Shown in pieces: positions 1 to 9,927 of a stretch of 64,000 bases of DNA. The notes beneath the pieces were generated by a model that did no database searches, was not told where the DNA came from, and worked only from the letters and a program-made list of their open reading frames with translations. Position 1 is the first letter of the stretch; every line of letters begins with the position of its first letter. The position numbers were made by a program, and so were the translations under genes. Source of the stretch: UTCHB3 sp008363265. GTDB taxonomy: Bacteria > Bacteroidota > Ignavibacteria > Ignavibacteriales > Ignavibacteriaceae. The stretch lies in the NCBI GenBank assembly GCA_045863055.1, contig BTUW01000001.1:372001-436000 (forward strand), given 5' to 3'.

Positions 1-1288
1 GAAAAAGAAAAACTATCTTACTCCCGTCGGGTGAAACTGAAGGCATGTTCGCCCTCATGTTATAGGTTAGACGGGTTCCTTTATCTGCTTTTCTGTCATA
101 AACATAGAGATCGTGTACTTTGTAGTCGAACGGATTGTCGTCACCCAGTTTCGAGTAGATCATTTTATCCGCTCCCGGCACTTCAGCGTAAGTCGATCTT
201 ACTCCCGGAATCAGTAGTTTCTCTTCTTTTGAAGCAATATCGTACTCATAAAGGGCTGTCGGAGAGAAATAATCACTTGTCTTGTTCGAAATGTAGTATA
301 TCTTCTTCCCGTCCGCGGAAAATGACGGGTAAAAATTGCCGAAACCTGTGGGTCCAACCATCTCACCGGCAACTTTGTTATCGAGAACAGGGGCGATCCG
401 CTCACCGTAATCTTTCCTTAAGAATGTTGCCCATTCGTTGTAAAGTTCTTTTCCGTCCATTCCCAGAATATCTTTTGCCGCCGCATCGAAAGAGAAATGC
501 GTAAGCTTTCCGAGCGATCTGGTAAGTTTCATCAGTTTGTCTTCACCATACTTCTGAGCGATGTATTTGGTGAGGGCAAAACCTGAATTGTAAACCGACT
601 CATTCCCGAGACTGGTTTTCTCGAAAACACCCATCTGATTCCACGTCAGCATGTTACTGTCGAGAACATAAGAGCGGAGGATCATGTCGCGGTGAGCGTC
701 CCAGTTGTCGTAATCGAACTCTTTTCTCATGTACTGGGCGGTTCCCTCCGCGAACCAAGCGGGCATGTTAAGCATCGCGAGGGGGTATGAGGCAATTACA
801 TTGGGGAAACCATAAAGAATATCAGGGCGGCGTTTATCCTCGTAGTTCAAAACCTGAAGATAAACTGCAGGAACCGAGCGTGTCGTTTTCAGCGAGGCCT
901 GTATCTGCACCATGTGGGTAAATTCATGCGAGATAACATTCCGAAGCCAGTGATGGGAGCCACGTAGATCAAAATCAAGCGCGCTTGTCCATATCTCTAT
1001 CTTGTTGTCGAAGAAATAGGTCGCGCCGTTCGAGTAATCATCAATATCTTTTACAACGTAGTGGACCTTGTCAGGGTAATAGTCGTAAAGTGAACAGACG
1101 GGATCCCAGACTTCCTCCGCGATCTTGAGTATCACCCTTGCAGTGCGTTCGGCCCCTTCATGAAAATGAACCTCGACATTCTTCCCCTTTATCGTGTACC
1201 AGTCGAATTCCGAATTATACTTGTCGAACTGGCCATAAGCAGTGAAAGAAAGAAGAAGTGCCGCGATAAATGAAAATTTCTTAAACAT
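1..1288 (-). CDS. Exported gluzincin-type metallopeptidase with TolB/PD40-like propeller (3' end outside window)
   Basis: Partial gene: the ATG lies at 1286-1288 and the frame stays open to the window edge. My translation starts with a signal peptide ending near residue 20 (AYGQ). A zinc-binding HEFTH motif sits at about residues 121-125, and a downstream WFAEGTAQY segment near residue 180 supplies the third (Glu) ligand, as in peptidase MA-like families. After about residue 270 the sequence turns into repeats such as GFGNFYPSFSADGKKIYYIS and MPSVSPDGSKI, typical of PD40/TolB beta-propeller blades. It is probably an exported or surface peptidase. It lies 9 bp downstream of the M6-like T9SS cargo and so is likely the last visible gene of the porU-porV transcription unit. 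Whether it has a T9SS sorting domain cannot be seen. Family is well supported, substrate unknown. Confidence 0.8.
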   Translation of the reverse strand, partial: MFKKFSFIAALLLSFTAYGQFDKYNSEFDWYTIKGKNVEVHFHEGAERTARVILKIAEEVWDPVCSLYDYYPDKVHYVVKDIDDYSNGATYFFDNKIEIWTSALDFDLRGSHHWLRNVISHEFTHMVQIQASLKTTRSVPAVYLQVLNYEDKRRPDILYGFPNVIASYPLAMLNMPAWFAEGTAQYMRKEFDYDNWDAHRDMILRSYVLDSNMLTWNQMGVFEKTSLGNESVYNSGFALTKYIAQKYGEDKLMKLTRSLGKLTHFSFDAAAKDILGMDGKELYNEWATFLRKDYGERIAPVLDNKVAGEMVGPTGFGNFYPSFSADGKKIYYISNKTSDYFSPTALYEYDIASKEEKLLIPGVRSTYAEVPGADKMIYSKLGDDNPFDYKVHDLYVYDRKADKGTRLTYNMRANMPSVSPDGSKIVFLF

Positions 1289-1297
1289 CAATTTCCG

Positions 1298-4200
1298 CTA
1301 TTTAATAATTGCAATTTTAATCACTTTATGGCCGGTTTTTCCTGAAACCACCGAAGTAGCCTCCACATTCGCGAGGTAAACACCCGACTGAATGTTTCTG
1401 ATATCCCATCTGATCTCGCCATCCATTCCACCCTGTCCGAAACCTTTAAGGTCGGCAACAAAATCACCGGCGAGGTCGAATATCTTTACTGTTACATCAG
1501 AATCCTCATCAACATAGAACCTGATGAATGTCTCGGTTCCCGTCGCGGGGTTTGGATAGTTGTAAACTTTTTGTTCAGGCATATAGGCTTTATCTGTAAC
1601 AGAACCTGAGGTAAGCTTTGCCGAGAGTGTGTTGGCATCGTTGCCGTATTTACCATAAAAGAATGGCGTGCCCGCGGCGAGGTTGAGTGTCCAAGAGTTT
1701 ACTGTCCCGGACTGGCCAAGGGTCAGAATTCCCGGCATACCTGATGTCACGAAATATTCAGCGCCGTGGCTTGAAATATCAGCGAATGCTTCACCGGTGC
1801 TGAGGGGGAAACCGTCAACAAGTTTGCCTGTAAGACCGTCATTCGCGTAAACCAAACCGTTAGTGGTAAATGAGATGATCTCAGGGTGTTTTGTCCCGGT
1901 AAAATCAACCGCCATGGTATTCCCGGCGAAAGTTGTTCCCCCGGTGAGCACGACCGGGAAATTATCTGCCACTGCTCCCGTAAGGTTAACTGAATAAAGC
2001 TCGTTCCCGGAAGTGTAGTTCACATAAAGGTTTCCGTCAAGTCTGTTATCAGAAACAGAAATTGCAGTAACTGGAGAGTTTCCTTTAAGTGAGACTGGAC
2101 GATTAGATGGCTCGGGACTTGTCGCAGGAACGGTTGTCGTCATGTAAGGCATGGTAATTGCGCGAAGTTTGTTACTCTCTTCAAGCGCGATAATAACAGG
2201 AAGCCCTTTGTAGTCGGTGTAAATTGCCGACAGGATTTTCCCTGGATAAACATTCGTACCCACCCCTGAGCCATACTCCCCGGCATAGTAAGTTGCAGCA
2301 TCCTGTTGTTGAGTAAAGTAAACCGAAGAACCGGAAAAATGAAGTGATGCTATTGGTGTTCCTGAAACACCGGAAGCCGAATCGAGTTTGGCAAAAGGCT
2401 CAAGAGAGAATCTGAAAAGTTTACCTTGGGTTGTACCGACAACTATTTTCTCATTCTCAGCGAGACTTGAGGTGATCATTTTCTGAGAAACTATATCCGA
2501 AACTCCACCACCAAGCGGGGCAAGTTCCACGGAATCAACAGTAACAACTCCGGCATTGGCAACTGCCCGGTAGAGTTTGTTACCCAACGATCCTATGATG
2601 TAGAGCTTACCGGCTTTCTCAAAAAACGCGGCACCGCCATTACTGAACTGTGACTTAACGATTGTTGGAATAAAGTTGGCATCAAAACTTACAAGCGCGT
2701 TTCCGTTGATCGCGAATCTATAGGAGTCGGTCAGATAAACCTTCCCCGGTACCGCACCTGCAAAAGGTTTCCATATCTTATAAGGCTTGATCAGAGAGTC
2801 ACCCGCCTGAACAGTAAAACGCATCGCGTTGGCGTTCGCGGGAAAATCCTTCATCGTGATGAGGGAATTGGCACCGTCATTTGTCTTTGAATTTGGTCGT
2901 GATGTGTTCGAGAAAACATTCCTGTAAAGGTCGGCTTTGTTCTCCGCGAACCAGAGGTCATACTCGGTTCCCTCCCCAACGATTTCATCACCGAAAATGG
3001 TGTAAAACTTTTCACCGATATCATTTATGCCGTCCGCTTCAACCACGGCGACACCCCTTCTCTTCTTGTCGGTGTTCACTTTATTATCGGCGATCTTCGC
3101 GTTGATCACCTTTTCATCGATGTGCCAAACCAGAATTCCGCTACCGGGAAGCGCCCAGTCAAACTCATCAATATCAACAATCACTCCGTATAGAGAATCG
3201 ATTGAAAAACTTGCAAAACCTGTGGTATCTTTCAGATAAGTTTTCGTGACATATCCTGTTCCGTCCCAAAGGGTTACCTTGGCCCCGTCTTTATTCGCGT
3301 CCCGCTGACGGTTTTCGATCAGGAAATATTCGCTCTCGTTTATTCTGAGTTTTAGGAGGGTTGTATCTGATACCGAAGCCCCTGTCCTTGTAATAACTCT
3401 TGGGAAAAACGATGTACCCTTAAGTTCAACCGGTGTCTCCCATCCTAACCTCATCTTCTCCCAGGGGGAAGGGGCCGGAGGAAAAGCGCCATTGTAGGCG
3501 AATATCGACTGTCCGTCCATCAGACCGAACCTGCCTATGGCACTCAGGCCTGTATTTGTATCGAACAGATCGGGCAAACCGAGATAGCTTCCGACAGTTG
3601 AAGCAAGAAGCCCGTTCATTGTGATCTTGTATAAAAATGTCGAATTGAAAGAGGTAACTTCCCTGTTCTGTGTCTGGGGAAGAATACCTGTGTTCTGAAT
3701 CTTGAAGGCGCCGCCACTCACGGGTACCCCGTCGAATGTGCCGCCGTAAAATTTCTGTAGCGCGGGGAGATTGAAATAGATCGATGGAAGGTCCCTCTCG
3801 TTTCCGAGACTGCCGGGAAGACTCACATCCCTTCCCACTCCCGCGTGAAAAATAAAAAAGAGATCATATCCCGCGAAATTGAAACCCGGATTCGCCTGGT
3901 CGGCAAGCGTCCAGGTCTCCTGCATGAAGTCGCCCATCACTTTGAAATCGGTAGAATTTATCGGCGGAGAGTAATTCCTCATCGTTTTCGAGAGGGTTAC
4001 GCCATTAGGCAACACTTCAAACTCGACAACAAGTTTGCCGTTCGAGACTTTCTGGTAATAGTTCTTTACAAATTCGAGATGCGCCTTGAAGTAGTTTCTG
4101 TCGTGCGGAAGAGGATCAACTATCGATTTTCCGTAATCCTTCGAGTAGATCGAAGCGAAAGTGCCGTTGCCCACTGTGGTATTGTCACCGTCAACCTGAA

Positions 4201-4357
4201 ACTCCGCCATCACGGCAAGTATCTTAATGGTATCGGTTGAAACAACCTCAACTGACTGACGGACTGATGACAATGCGACATTGCCTTTTGGTGCGTTCTG
4301 AGCTTGAACGGCAAAACCAAAGAACAGTAACAGAGCTGATAATTTTATGATCTTCAT
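1298..4357 (-). CDS. T9SS cargo: M6-family-like metalloprotease homologue lacking the zinc motif
   Basis: 1019-residue exported protein. It has a signal peptide (cleavage after AVQAQ) and an N-terminal domain (about 45-430) that matches M6/immune-inhibitor-A-like peptidases around LGLPDLFD (residues about 257-264), MDGQSIFAYNG and SPWEKMRLGW. A long beta-rich, probably propeller-like middle follows. A T9SS type A sorting domain begins near residue 931 (NYPNPATGTETF, then SGVYLANVEA) and ends in IKIAIIK. The expected HExxH before LGLPDL reads STVGS (residues about 252-256), so all three catalytic positions are replaced and the protein is probably a non-enzymatic relative. It is encoded downstream of porV, separated by a hairpin repeat. 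An adhesin, binding or structural role at the surface is inference only. Confidence 0.85.
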   Translation of the reverse strand: MKIIKLSALLLFFGFAVQAQNAPKGNVALSSVRQSVEVVSTDTIKILAVMAEFQVDGDNTTVGNGTFASIYSKDYGKSIVDPLPHDRNYFKAHLEFVKNYYQKVSNGKLVVEFEVLPNGVTLSKTMRNYSPPINSTDFKVMGDFMQETWTLADQANPGFNFAGYDLFFIFHAGVGRDVSLPGSLGNERDLPSIYFNLPALQKFYGGTFDGVPVSGGAFKIQNTGILPQTQNREVTSFNSTFLYKITMNGLLASTVGSYLGLPDLFDTNTGLSAIGRFGLMDGQSIFAYNGAFPPAPSPWEKMRLGWETPVELKGTSFFPRVITRTGASVSDTTLLKLRINESEYFLIENRQRDANKDGAKVTLWDGTGYVTKTYLKDTTGFASFSIDSLYGVIVDIDEFDWALPGSGILVWHIDEKVINAKIADNKVNTDKKRRGVAVVEADGINDIGEKFYTIFGDEIVGEGTEYDLWFAENKADLYRNVFSNTSRPNSKTNDGANSLITMKDFPANANAMRFTVQAGDSLIKPYKIWKPFAGAVPGKVYLTDSYRFAINGNALVSFDANFIPTIVKSQFSNGGAAFFEKAGKLYIIGSLGNKLYRAVANAGVVTVDSVELAPLGGGVSDIVSQKMITSSLAENEKIVVGTTQGKLFRFSLEPFAKLDSASGVSGTPIASLHFSGSSVYFTQQQDAATYYAGEYGSGVGTNVYPGKILSAIYTDYKGLPVIIALEESNKLRAITMPYMTTTVPATSPEPSNRPVSLKGNSPVTAISVSDNRLDGNLYVNYTSGNELYSVNLTGAVADNFPVVLTGGTTFAGNTMAVDFTGTKHPEIISFTTNGLVYANDGLTGKLVDGFPLSTGEAFADISSHGAEYFVTSGMPGILTLGQSGTVNSWTLNLAAGTPFFYGKYGNDANTLSAKLTSGSVTDKAYMPEQKVYNYPNPATGTETFIRFYVDEDSDVTVKIFDLAGDFVADLKGFGQGGMDGEIRWDIRNIQSGVYLANVEATSVVSGKTGHKVIKIAIIK

Positions 4358-4400
4358 GCGCCGGGAATTTATTTTTAGTAAACTTTAAAGATAAGGATAT

Positions 4401-4545
4401 TTAGTGTAGAGTGTGGAGTGTAGAGTGTGGAGAGCAGAAAATAGTGTAGAGTGTGGAAAATAGTGTAGAGTGTGGAGTGTTGAATTAAAACCAGACACTC
4501 CACACTATACACTCTTCAACTCTACACTATAAACTCCACACTAAA
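4401..4545. repeat. Intergenic inverted repeat built of TAGAGTGTGGA units
   Basis: The gap between porV and the M6-like gene is filled by repeated GTGTAGAGTGTGGA units (4401-4480) followed by the inverse orientation (CACTCCACACTATACACT type, 4492-4545), so the transcript could fold into a long imperfect hairpin. The same sequence family recurs near 24.1, 26.5, 40.6 and 57.1 kb, always between genes. It could serve as a transcription end or mRNA-stabilising element; this is inference. Confidence 0.75.
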
Positions 4546-4547
4546 AA

Positions 4548-5708
4548 CTATATTCCTCTCGGAAGCCCCACGGTTTTTTCAACTAGGCCACCCCATCCCA
4601 CGAGGATGGTAAAGCGGAGAGTATCGCTGAGTGGGTGGTTCTCACCATCTTTGAAGACGGAGGTAGAGATATAACTGAAGTCGAATCCGTAAATGTCATA
4701 TCTGATACCTGCACCCATGGTCACGAACTTTCTGTTACCATAGTTGGGATCTTCATAGAAGAAACCGCCGCGGAGAGCGAAAAGGAAGTCACCGGGTGTT
4801 CCATACCAGTATTCAAGACCCATCGAAGTAACCACGTCGGCAAGTTCCTCGCCGATCGTTTTGTCGCCCCATGCGGTGAAGAGTGCCTTGTAAAACTCAT
4901 CGCTGGTTCCGTCAGGGTATCTTCTCACGAGAAGTTTCGCGAAATCGAGGGTGTAGGTGAGACTGTTGTACTCATCCGAGAGAATTCTGTAAGCAAAACC
5001 GAGTCTGAACTGTGTCGGGATCGGATCAGCCTGTGCACGGTCGATGTATGATATCTTGGGACCGAGATTGCTCAGGTTAAGACCGATCGAAAACTTGTTT
5101 CCGAGATCATAATCAACGAATGGAAGAACCAGTGATGTCGGTCTCCACATAAGACCAAGGTCGAAGCTCACGCTGGTTGCAGTTCCTGTTCCCTGCTCTT
5201 GACCGGTTGGCTGATCAGAGAGACGGCTGTGGATAAGCCTCAGGTTAACACCAAGTCCCCAGTCGGATGAAAGCTTTGTGGCGTATCCGACGGTTGCAGC
5301 CATGTCGAACGACCTGAAAGTTCCGAGTGGATCAGGTGAATCAGGACCGGTTCTTACGAACTCGCCGTAATTCATGTACGTGATGCTCGCGGTCAAACTT
5401 CCATTGATCTCTTCAAGATAGTTTCTATAAGTAGCGTAGTCATAAAAAAGATCGAGTTTGAACTGTGGCAGCCAGTTTGAGTGAGTGAAACTGAACTCCT
5501 GACCTGTAAGGAATGCAATACCTGCAGGATTCCAGAAAACTGCCGATGAATTGTCAGCCAGACCTGTGCCTGACTCACCGATACCGCCGCCTCTTGAATC
5601 GGGCGCGATAAGAAGGAACGGTACGGCCGCTTCTCCCTGAGCCTGAACGGTTTTTCCGAAACCGAAGACGAATATCAACCCAAGGAATGCGATTTTGAAC
5701 TTGTTCAT
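4548..5708 (-). CDS. porV: T9SS outer-membrane protein PorV (LptO-like)
   Basis: 386 residues with a signal peptide ending at VQAQ. The mature start AAVPFLLIAPDSRGGGIGES and the following TGLADNSSAVFWNPAGIA are the hallmark of PorV/PorQ proteins, FadL-like outer-membrane barrels. In characterised T9SS, PorV shuttles cargo from the translocon to the attachment complex and partners with PorU. The remaining sequence is alternating beta-strand with Gly/Tyr-rich turns. A strong ribosome site (GGAGG, 7 bases before the ATG) supports the start at 5708. It lies 36 bp after porU on the same strand, so the two are probably co-transcribed. Length is normal for the family. Confidence 0.93.
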   Translation of the reverse strand: MNKFKIAFLGLIFVFGFGKTVQAQGEAAVPFLLIAPDSRGGGIGESGTGLADNSSAVFWNPAGIAFLTGQEFSFTHSNWLPQFKLDLFYDYATYRNYLEEINGSLTASITYMNYGEFVRTGPDSPDPLGTFRSFDMAATVGYATKLSSDWGLGVNLRLIHSRLSDQPTGQEQGTGTATSVSFDLGLMWRPTSLVLPFVDYDLGNKFSIGLNLSNLGPKISYIDRAQADPIPTQFRLGFAYRILSDEYNSLTYTLDFAKLLVRRYPDGTSDEFYKALFTAWGDKTIGEELADVVTSMGLEYWYGTPGDFLFALRGGFFYEDPNYGNRKFVTMGAGIRYDIYGFDFSYISTSVFKDGENHPLSDTLRFTILVGWGGLVEKTVGLPRGI

Positions 5709-5744
5709 TAATTAACCTCCATGAAAGAAATTTTTTTACAAAAC

Positions 5745-8700
5745 TTATCTTATAATGCTTAATTTACCGAGAACAGACCTTGTTTCACCGCCATCTGACG
5801 GTTTCACTATCAGTTTATAAAGGTATGTTCCGTTGGCCGCGAGATCACCGTCGTCATCCCTGCCGTCCCATTCTATTCTTACAAATCTGTCGTTGATCCA
5901 CTGTGAATCGATCTCTTTTATCTTCCTCCCCGCGATCGTATAGATCAGAACGCGCGCGTCAACCGGTCCTGCAATATTGTGCTGGAACGTGAAGAAAGTG
6001 TTCGAAGAGAACGGGTTCGGGTAGTTCATTACGTACTCAACTGCCACTCCACCGCCTGAGACCACTTTGAACTCCGACTCCACAGTTGAAGAATTGTTGA
6101 ATACATCCCACCCTTTAACCCGGATGGTGTAAACGCCCGCGGCGAGCCCGGTAAACCTGTAATTTACTTTACCGCTCTTTCCGCCCGAGTTAAGATCACC
6201 GGTGAAGTGGCTCGTAAGATCGATCGGATTCTGCTCATTCCCGTTCAGGATCGCCTCAATTTTATGGCCGACCCCCAAGCCGGTCGTGTTCAGTCCCGTG
6301 TCATCCTTCAGGGATACTATCAGTGTGGTGTTCGGATTCACCAGATACGCGTTTTCATACTGCGCGTCGTCGAACGTGATCTCCATCAGTGGGCCCTTGC
6401 CGTCGTTTATAACCGACTGATCAACTCCACCGATGGTGATGTTATTGGTAAAACTGATTCCGTCTTTTTCGCTGCTGAAGAAGTAGAAGACGATCTTCCC
6501 CTTCTGATTGTCATAGGAGATATCCTTCGGCACAACGAAATCGGTTGAAAACTTTCCGTTTACCACTGAAACCCTTCCTCTGAAGATCAATCCACCGGGT
6601 ACTTTCATTGCAGCAGAAGGGCTGATCTCAGGCAGCGGAAGTGTTGTCTCGACGTCATAAACCGTGAGCAATCCTTCGCCCGTAAAATCATTCCACGGGG
6701 TGCCGTCGGCTTTCTTTACAGTTCCGGCGATCTTGATCGTGTTTAATGCTTTAACAGGAACCGCCGTGATCGAGGGATCGACTCCGTTGATCGAGTCGAT
6801 CTTTCCGTAATATTGCGGCAGCATCAGTCTTAGAGCCGGATCGCTGAAGAGCTGAAATTTCTGATCGTTCTCCGTCAGAAAATTTACTTTTGTGAGGAGA
6901 TACGCCGTTCCCATCCTTTTCGGAAGGTTTTCGGCGTCACGGCCCCACTTCAGCATCTGGTGATAAAGTGAGTCGTTCAAAATTGTGTTCTGCTCTGAAA
7001 AAACCGGTCTCACTGCCGTGTAAACACCGATAGCCCCCGCTCCGGGAAGGAAGAGGAGGTCTTCAGTGGCGCTCTGAACTTCTGTTTTGTCGTAATATCC
7101 AAAATCGCAGGTGGCTGCGGTCAGGAAGAAATATCTGCTGTTCTTCAACTGCGGAATTGTCGAGCTACGCACAAAAACCTGCTCGTGCGCCCAGAGTTCG
7201 GGACTTCCGTGTCCAATATAATTCAGAAGTACTGTTCCCTCGTTTATCGCGTTAATTATGGCTGCGTTAACTTCGGGTTTCCTTCTGCCAAGACTCGTCT
7301 GAACGGTGGGATAGTTTATCAGATATACCTTTTTCTGTTCATACTCGGGTGGTATTCTGCTCTGCGAAAGTCTCTCCGACTGCATCGTATTCCCTGCAAG
7401 GTCGATACCCTGTGAAGTAAGATGATCGTCAGCCACGAGGGTGATCAGGTTCTTCCATGAGCTTTTGTCAGTGCTTCTCTCGTAAGCAATTACCTTATCG
7501 AGGTAATCATTGGCCTGTTTTGTGTTCTGAGCTGCAATTCTGCCAAGCCCCAGATCGATGCGTCTGTCGTTACCCGAAACCCAAACATAAAAGTCGTCTG
7601 TCGAGAATGAGTTGATCTCATATAGAAAATCGCGCGACTGGAAAGTCGGAACCATGTTCTTGTTCTTACCCTCAATATTTTTGTAGTCGTAGTCACCGTC
7701 ACCCCAGATGAAAACATACTTGGGTGCTGTCTGCCAGTTGTCGTAGGCGTATTTCACGAAATCCCTGATGGCACTCGGATCAACCGAACCTGAATTGAAT
7801 TCGTTCATTATAGCGTCAACCGTGAAGACCTTGACACTCAAAGGGTCAGTTGGATGTGATTCCCTGTACTGTTTATACCTGTTTGCCGACTCGATCAATT
7901 CCTTCGAGGTGATCATTATAAGTTCCGCTCCAACCAGGTCGCCTCTAATGTTCTGATTCGGCATCTCAACTGAATTCACGGGTGTCTTGTACTGCTGACC
8001 GCATATCGCATAGTATCGGCTGATAGCACCGGGGCGTTCCCAGGCTCTGAACCGGAACTCACTCCCGCTCTGCATCGCAGGGTTTGTGATCAGCTTCACA
8101 TTCGCGTGGTCGGTGATGTCGTATACCGTAATGTCAGTGTTCGAAAAATTGCTTAGACGGTATTCATACAACGAATCGGGTCCGGTTGTTCCACGCATCT
8201 TGGGGGAATAAAAAAGCAACACATCGTTGTAAGCCTTAAGATACCTGGTCCACGATATCTCGTAAAAATCAAGATAGCCGTATGAAGTGCTGTTTCCGGC
8301 GCCGAAAGTGAATCGTAAAACGCTTCTTTCATCGGGGTAGGTGCCGTAGTGGGTCCGGCCCGTTACACTGTCCATCCGTCCGATGGAGTAAGGATCGCTT
8401 CCATTACCCGAAACGGTCGATTGTCTCACAACGTTGCCATTTTCCTCAACGGTTAATCCGATCGATTCACTCGACCTGTTGACGAACCAGTAGGAGTAGT
8501 AAGCCGGTGTGCCGGGAATTATCCCTTCCACCTTCTTCTGGTAGACACGTGTTTTCATCGACTGTGAGAATTCATCGCCAACAAAGAACCTTCCTGTCTG
8601 CCCGAGGTTTATTTTGTCCTCGTCCCAGAAGTCGTACGCGTGAGTCGATTCCACGATATTGTTGGTATTCTCCGCGACTGACTGTTTCCCACCGGTCCGC

Positions 8701-9734
8701 TTTCCGTTTGAACCACCCGAGGTTATCCAGAAATAGTTCTTCGCGGTGTAGGGATTCAGATTCCTCTTCATGATCCGTGTCAGCGAATCGTAGTACCAGA
8801 AGCCTGTACCACGGCCGTAAAATATGATCTCATCACCCTGGTCAAATCTGCCGTCATCCTGTCCGGTTACTGTTATGGCCAATTCCTGAAGGTCTTCAGG
8901 GCGAGCCACAGTAATATTCTCAGAAAGGACGTAACCGCCATTGTTGTATATCTTTATCGTTCTGGGGTCGACAGTTGAAGCACTTATTCCGTAAGATGCA
9001 AGCTGATTGTAGGTGATCTTGTAAAATCCTTCTTCAGGTGCTTCGAAGCGGTACCATTTCCCTGTGGAAAGAACCGAAGGCCCGGCAGCCGATCCCTTTT
9101 TCAGGCTGGAAGGTTTTCTCTGTATCCACTTCCGCGCCATCTCATAGTTGATCACCAGTTCACTCAAAAACTCATCATCAGCTGAAGAGTTGCCGGTTGT
9201 GTTTCCGAATGTGAACCTGACTACCATCTTCGTCAGCAGTTTAATGCCGCGACCATCCTGCCCCACCGCGTTCAGATAAATATCCTGAACATTCAGACCT
9301 CTAACCATGCCGCCCTCTCCGAAAAGAAGGGGTTCAGAAGCCGGGGTGACATCGTTTTTTCGGGTGTAAATATACTCTGCATTGCGGTCGATCCCCGCGC
9401 GAACCTCCGGGACGGGCGGCAGTTCACCTGAAATATTTTTGTAGGATGTAAATAGCACTTCGGCCGTGACACCGTTCTCATACGGAACTCCAATCATCAG
9501 ATGCCTGGAACGTGCATCGGGCGATCCGGCTGCCGCAGATGGATTTCTAACCGATCCGGAGAAGGTGAAGTTGCGGTATTGTCTGCCGTCAATGCTGGTG
9601 AAGCCCGAATCAGTGTAGACCGGCGAGTATTCAATTGTCATGCTGTTAGCAGACGACTGAACAATCTTAACTTCGCTCTGTGGAAAAATCTGGAGAGCCA
9701 GAGCCAACAATATTAACGAGATTTTTTTTAGCAT
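5745..9734 (-). CDS. porU: T9SS sortase-like C25 peptidase PorU
   Basis: 1329 residues, signal peptide at the N-terminus (MLKKISLILLALALQIFPQS). The central gingipain-like C25 domain carries the His of NYIGHGSPELWAHE (near residue 838) and the Cys of TAATCDFGYYD (near 877), the catalytic dyad of the family. PorU removes the C-terminal sorting signals of T9SS cargo and attaches them to a surface anchor. An Ig-like stretch and a sorting-type C-terminal domain (from about residue 1235, NYPNPFSSNTFF to KLSIIR) follow, as in other PorU proteins. It precedes porV. Its substrates in this window should be the sorting-domain proteins at 1.3-4.4, 40.7-42.5 and 55.8-57.1 kb. Confidence 0.93.
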   Translation of the reverse strand: MLKKISLILLALALQIFPQSEVKIVQSSANSMTIEYSPVYTDSGFTSIDGRQYRNFTFSGSVRNPSAAAGSPDARSRHLMIGVPYENGVTAEVLFTSYKNISGELPPVPEVRAGIDRNAEYIYTRKNDVTPASEPLLFGEGGMVRGLNVQDIYLNAVGQDGRGIKLLTKMVVRFTFGNTTGNSSADDEFLSELVINYEMARKWIQRKPSSLKKGSAAGPSVLSTGKWYRFEAPEEGFYKITYNQLASYGISASTVDPRTIKIYNNGGYVLSENITVARPEDLQELAITVTGQDDGRFDQGDEIIFYGRGTGFWYYDSLTRIMKRNLNPYTAKNYFWITSGGSNGKRTGGKQSVAENTNNIVESTHAYDFWDEDKINLGQTGRFFVGDEFSQSMKTRVYQKKVEGIIPGTPAYYSYWFVNRSSESIGLTVEENGNVVRQSTVSGNGSDPYSIGRMDSVTGRTHYGTYPDERSVLRFTFGAGNSTSYGYLDFYEISWTRYLKAYNDVLLFYSPKMRGTTGPDSLYEYRLSNFSNTDITVYDITDHANVKLITNPAMQSGSEFRFRAWERPGAISRYYAICGQQYKTPVNSVEMPNQNIRGDLVGAELIMITSKELIESANRYKQYRESHPTDPLSVKVFTVDAIMNEFNSGSVDPSAIRDFVKYAYDNWQTAPKYVFIWGDGDYDYKNIEGKNKNMVPTFQSRDFLYEINSFSTDDFYVWVSGNDRRIDLGLGRIAAQNTKQANDYLDKVIAYERSTDKSSWKNLITLVADDHLTSQGIDLAGNTMQSERLSQSRIPPEYEQKKVYLINYPTVQTSLGRRKPEVNAAIINAINEGTVLLNYIGHGSPELWAHEQVFVRSSTIPQLKNSRYFFLTAATCDFGYYDKTEVQSATEDLLFLPGAGAIGVYTAVRPVFSEQNTILNDSLYHQMLKWGRDAENLPKRMGTAYLLTKVNFLTENDQKFQLFSDPALRLMLPQYYGKIDSINGVDPSITAVPVKALNTIKIAGTVKKADGTPWNDFTGEGLLTVYDVETTLPLPEISPSAAMKVPGGLIFRGRVSVVNGKFSTDFVVPKDISYDNQKGKIVFYFFSSEKDGISFTNNITIGGVDQSVINDGKGPLMEITFDDAQYENAYLVNPNTTLIVSLKDDTGLNTTGLGVGHKIEAILNGNEQNPIDLTSHFTGDLNSGGKSGKVNYRFTGLAAGVYTIRVKGWDVFNNSSTVESEFKVVSGGGVAVEYVMNYPNPFSSNTFFTFQHNIAGPVDARVLIYTIAGRKIKEIDSQWINDRFVRIEWDGRDDDGDLAANGTYLYKLIVKPSDGGETRSVLGKLSIIR

Positions 9735-9927
9735 GCTTGCCGAAAAATGGTTTGCTTACAAATTATTCAAAATTGGTAGAAAAATCTCGTATTTTGGCTC
9801 CGGATATGTTGCCTTGCTTTCAGGCTGTGGGGTTGTGAAACAAATAATTCTTTCAATCGACAAGATAACTAAATTCCTCAATATAAAATAATACTAATTT
9901 CTCGCCACCACTCTGTTGCAGTCCGGT
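9735..9927. other. Intergenic region upstream of porU
   Basis: 193 bp, AT-rich toward the sensor kinase end, between the end of the PAS-GAF kinase and the start of porU. It must contain the porU promoter if porU is not read through from the kinase gene. I see no clear intrinsic terminator, no tRNA and no convincing small ORF here. Confidence 0.4.
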
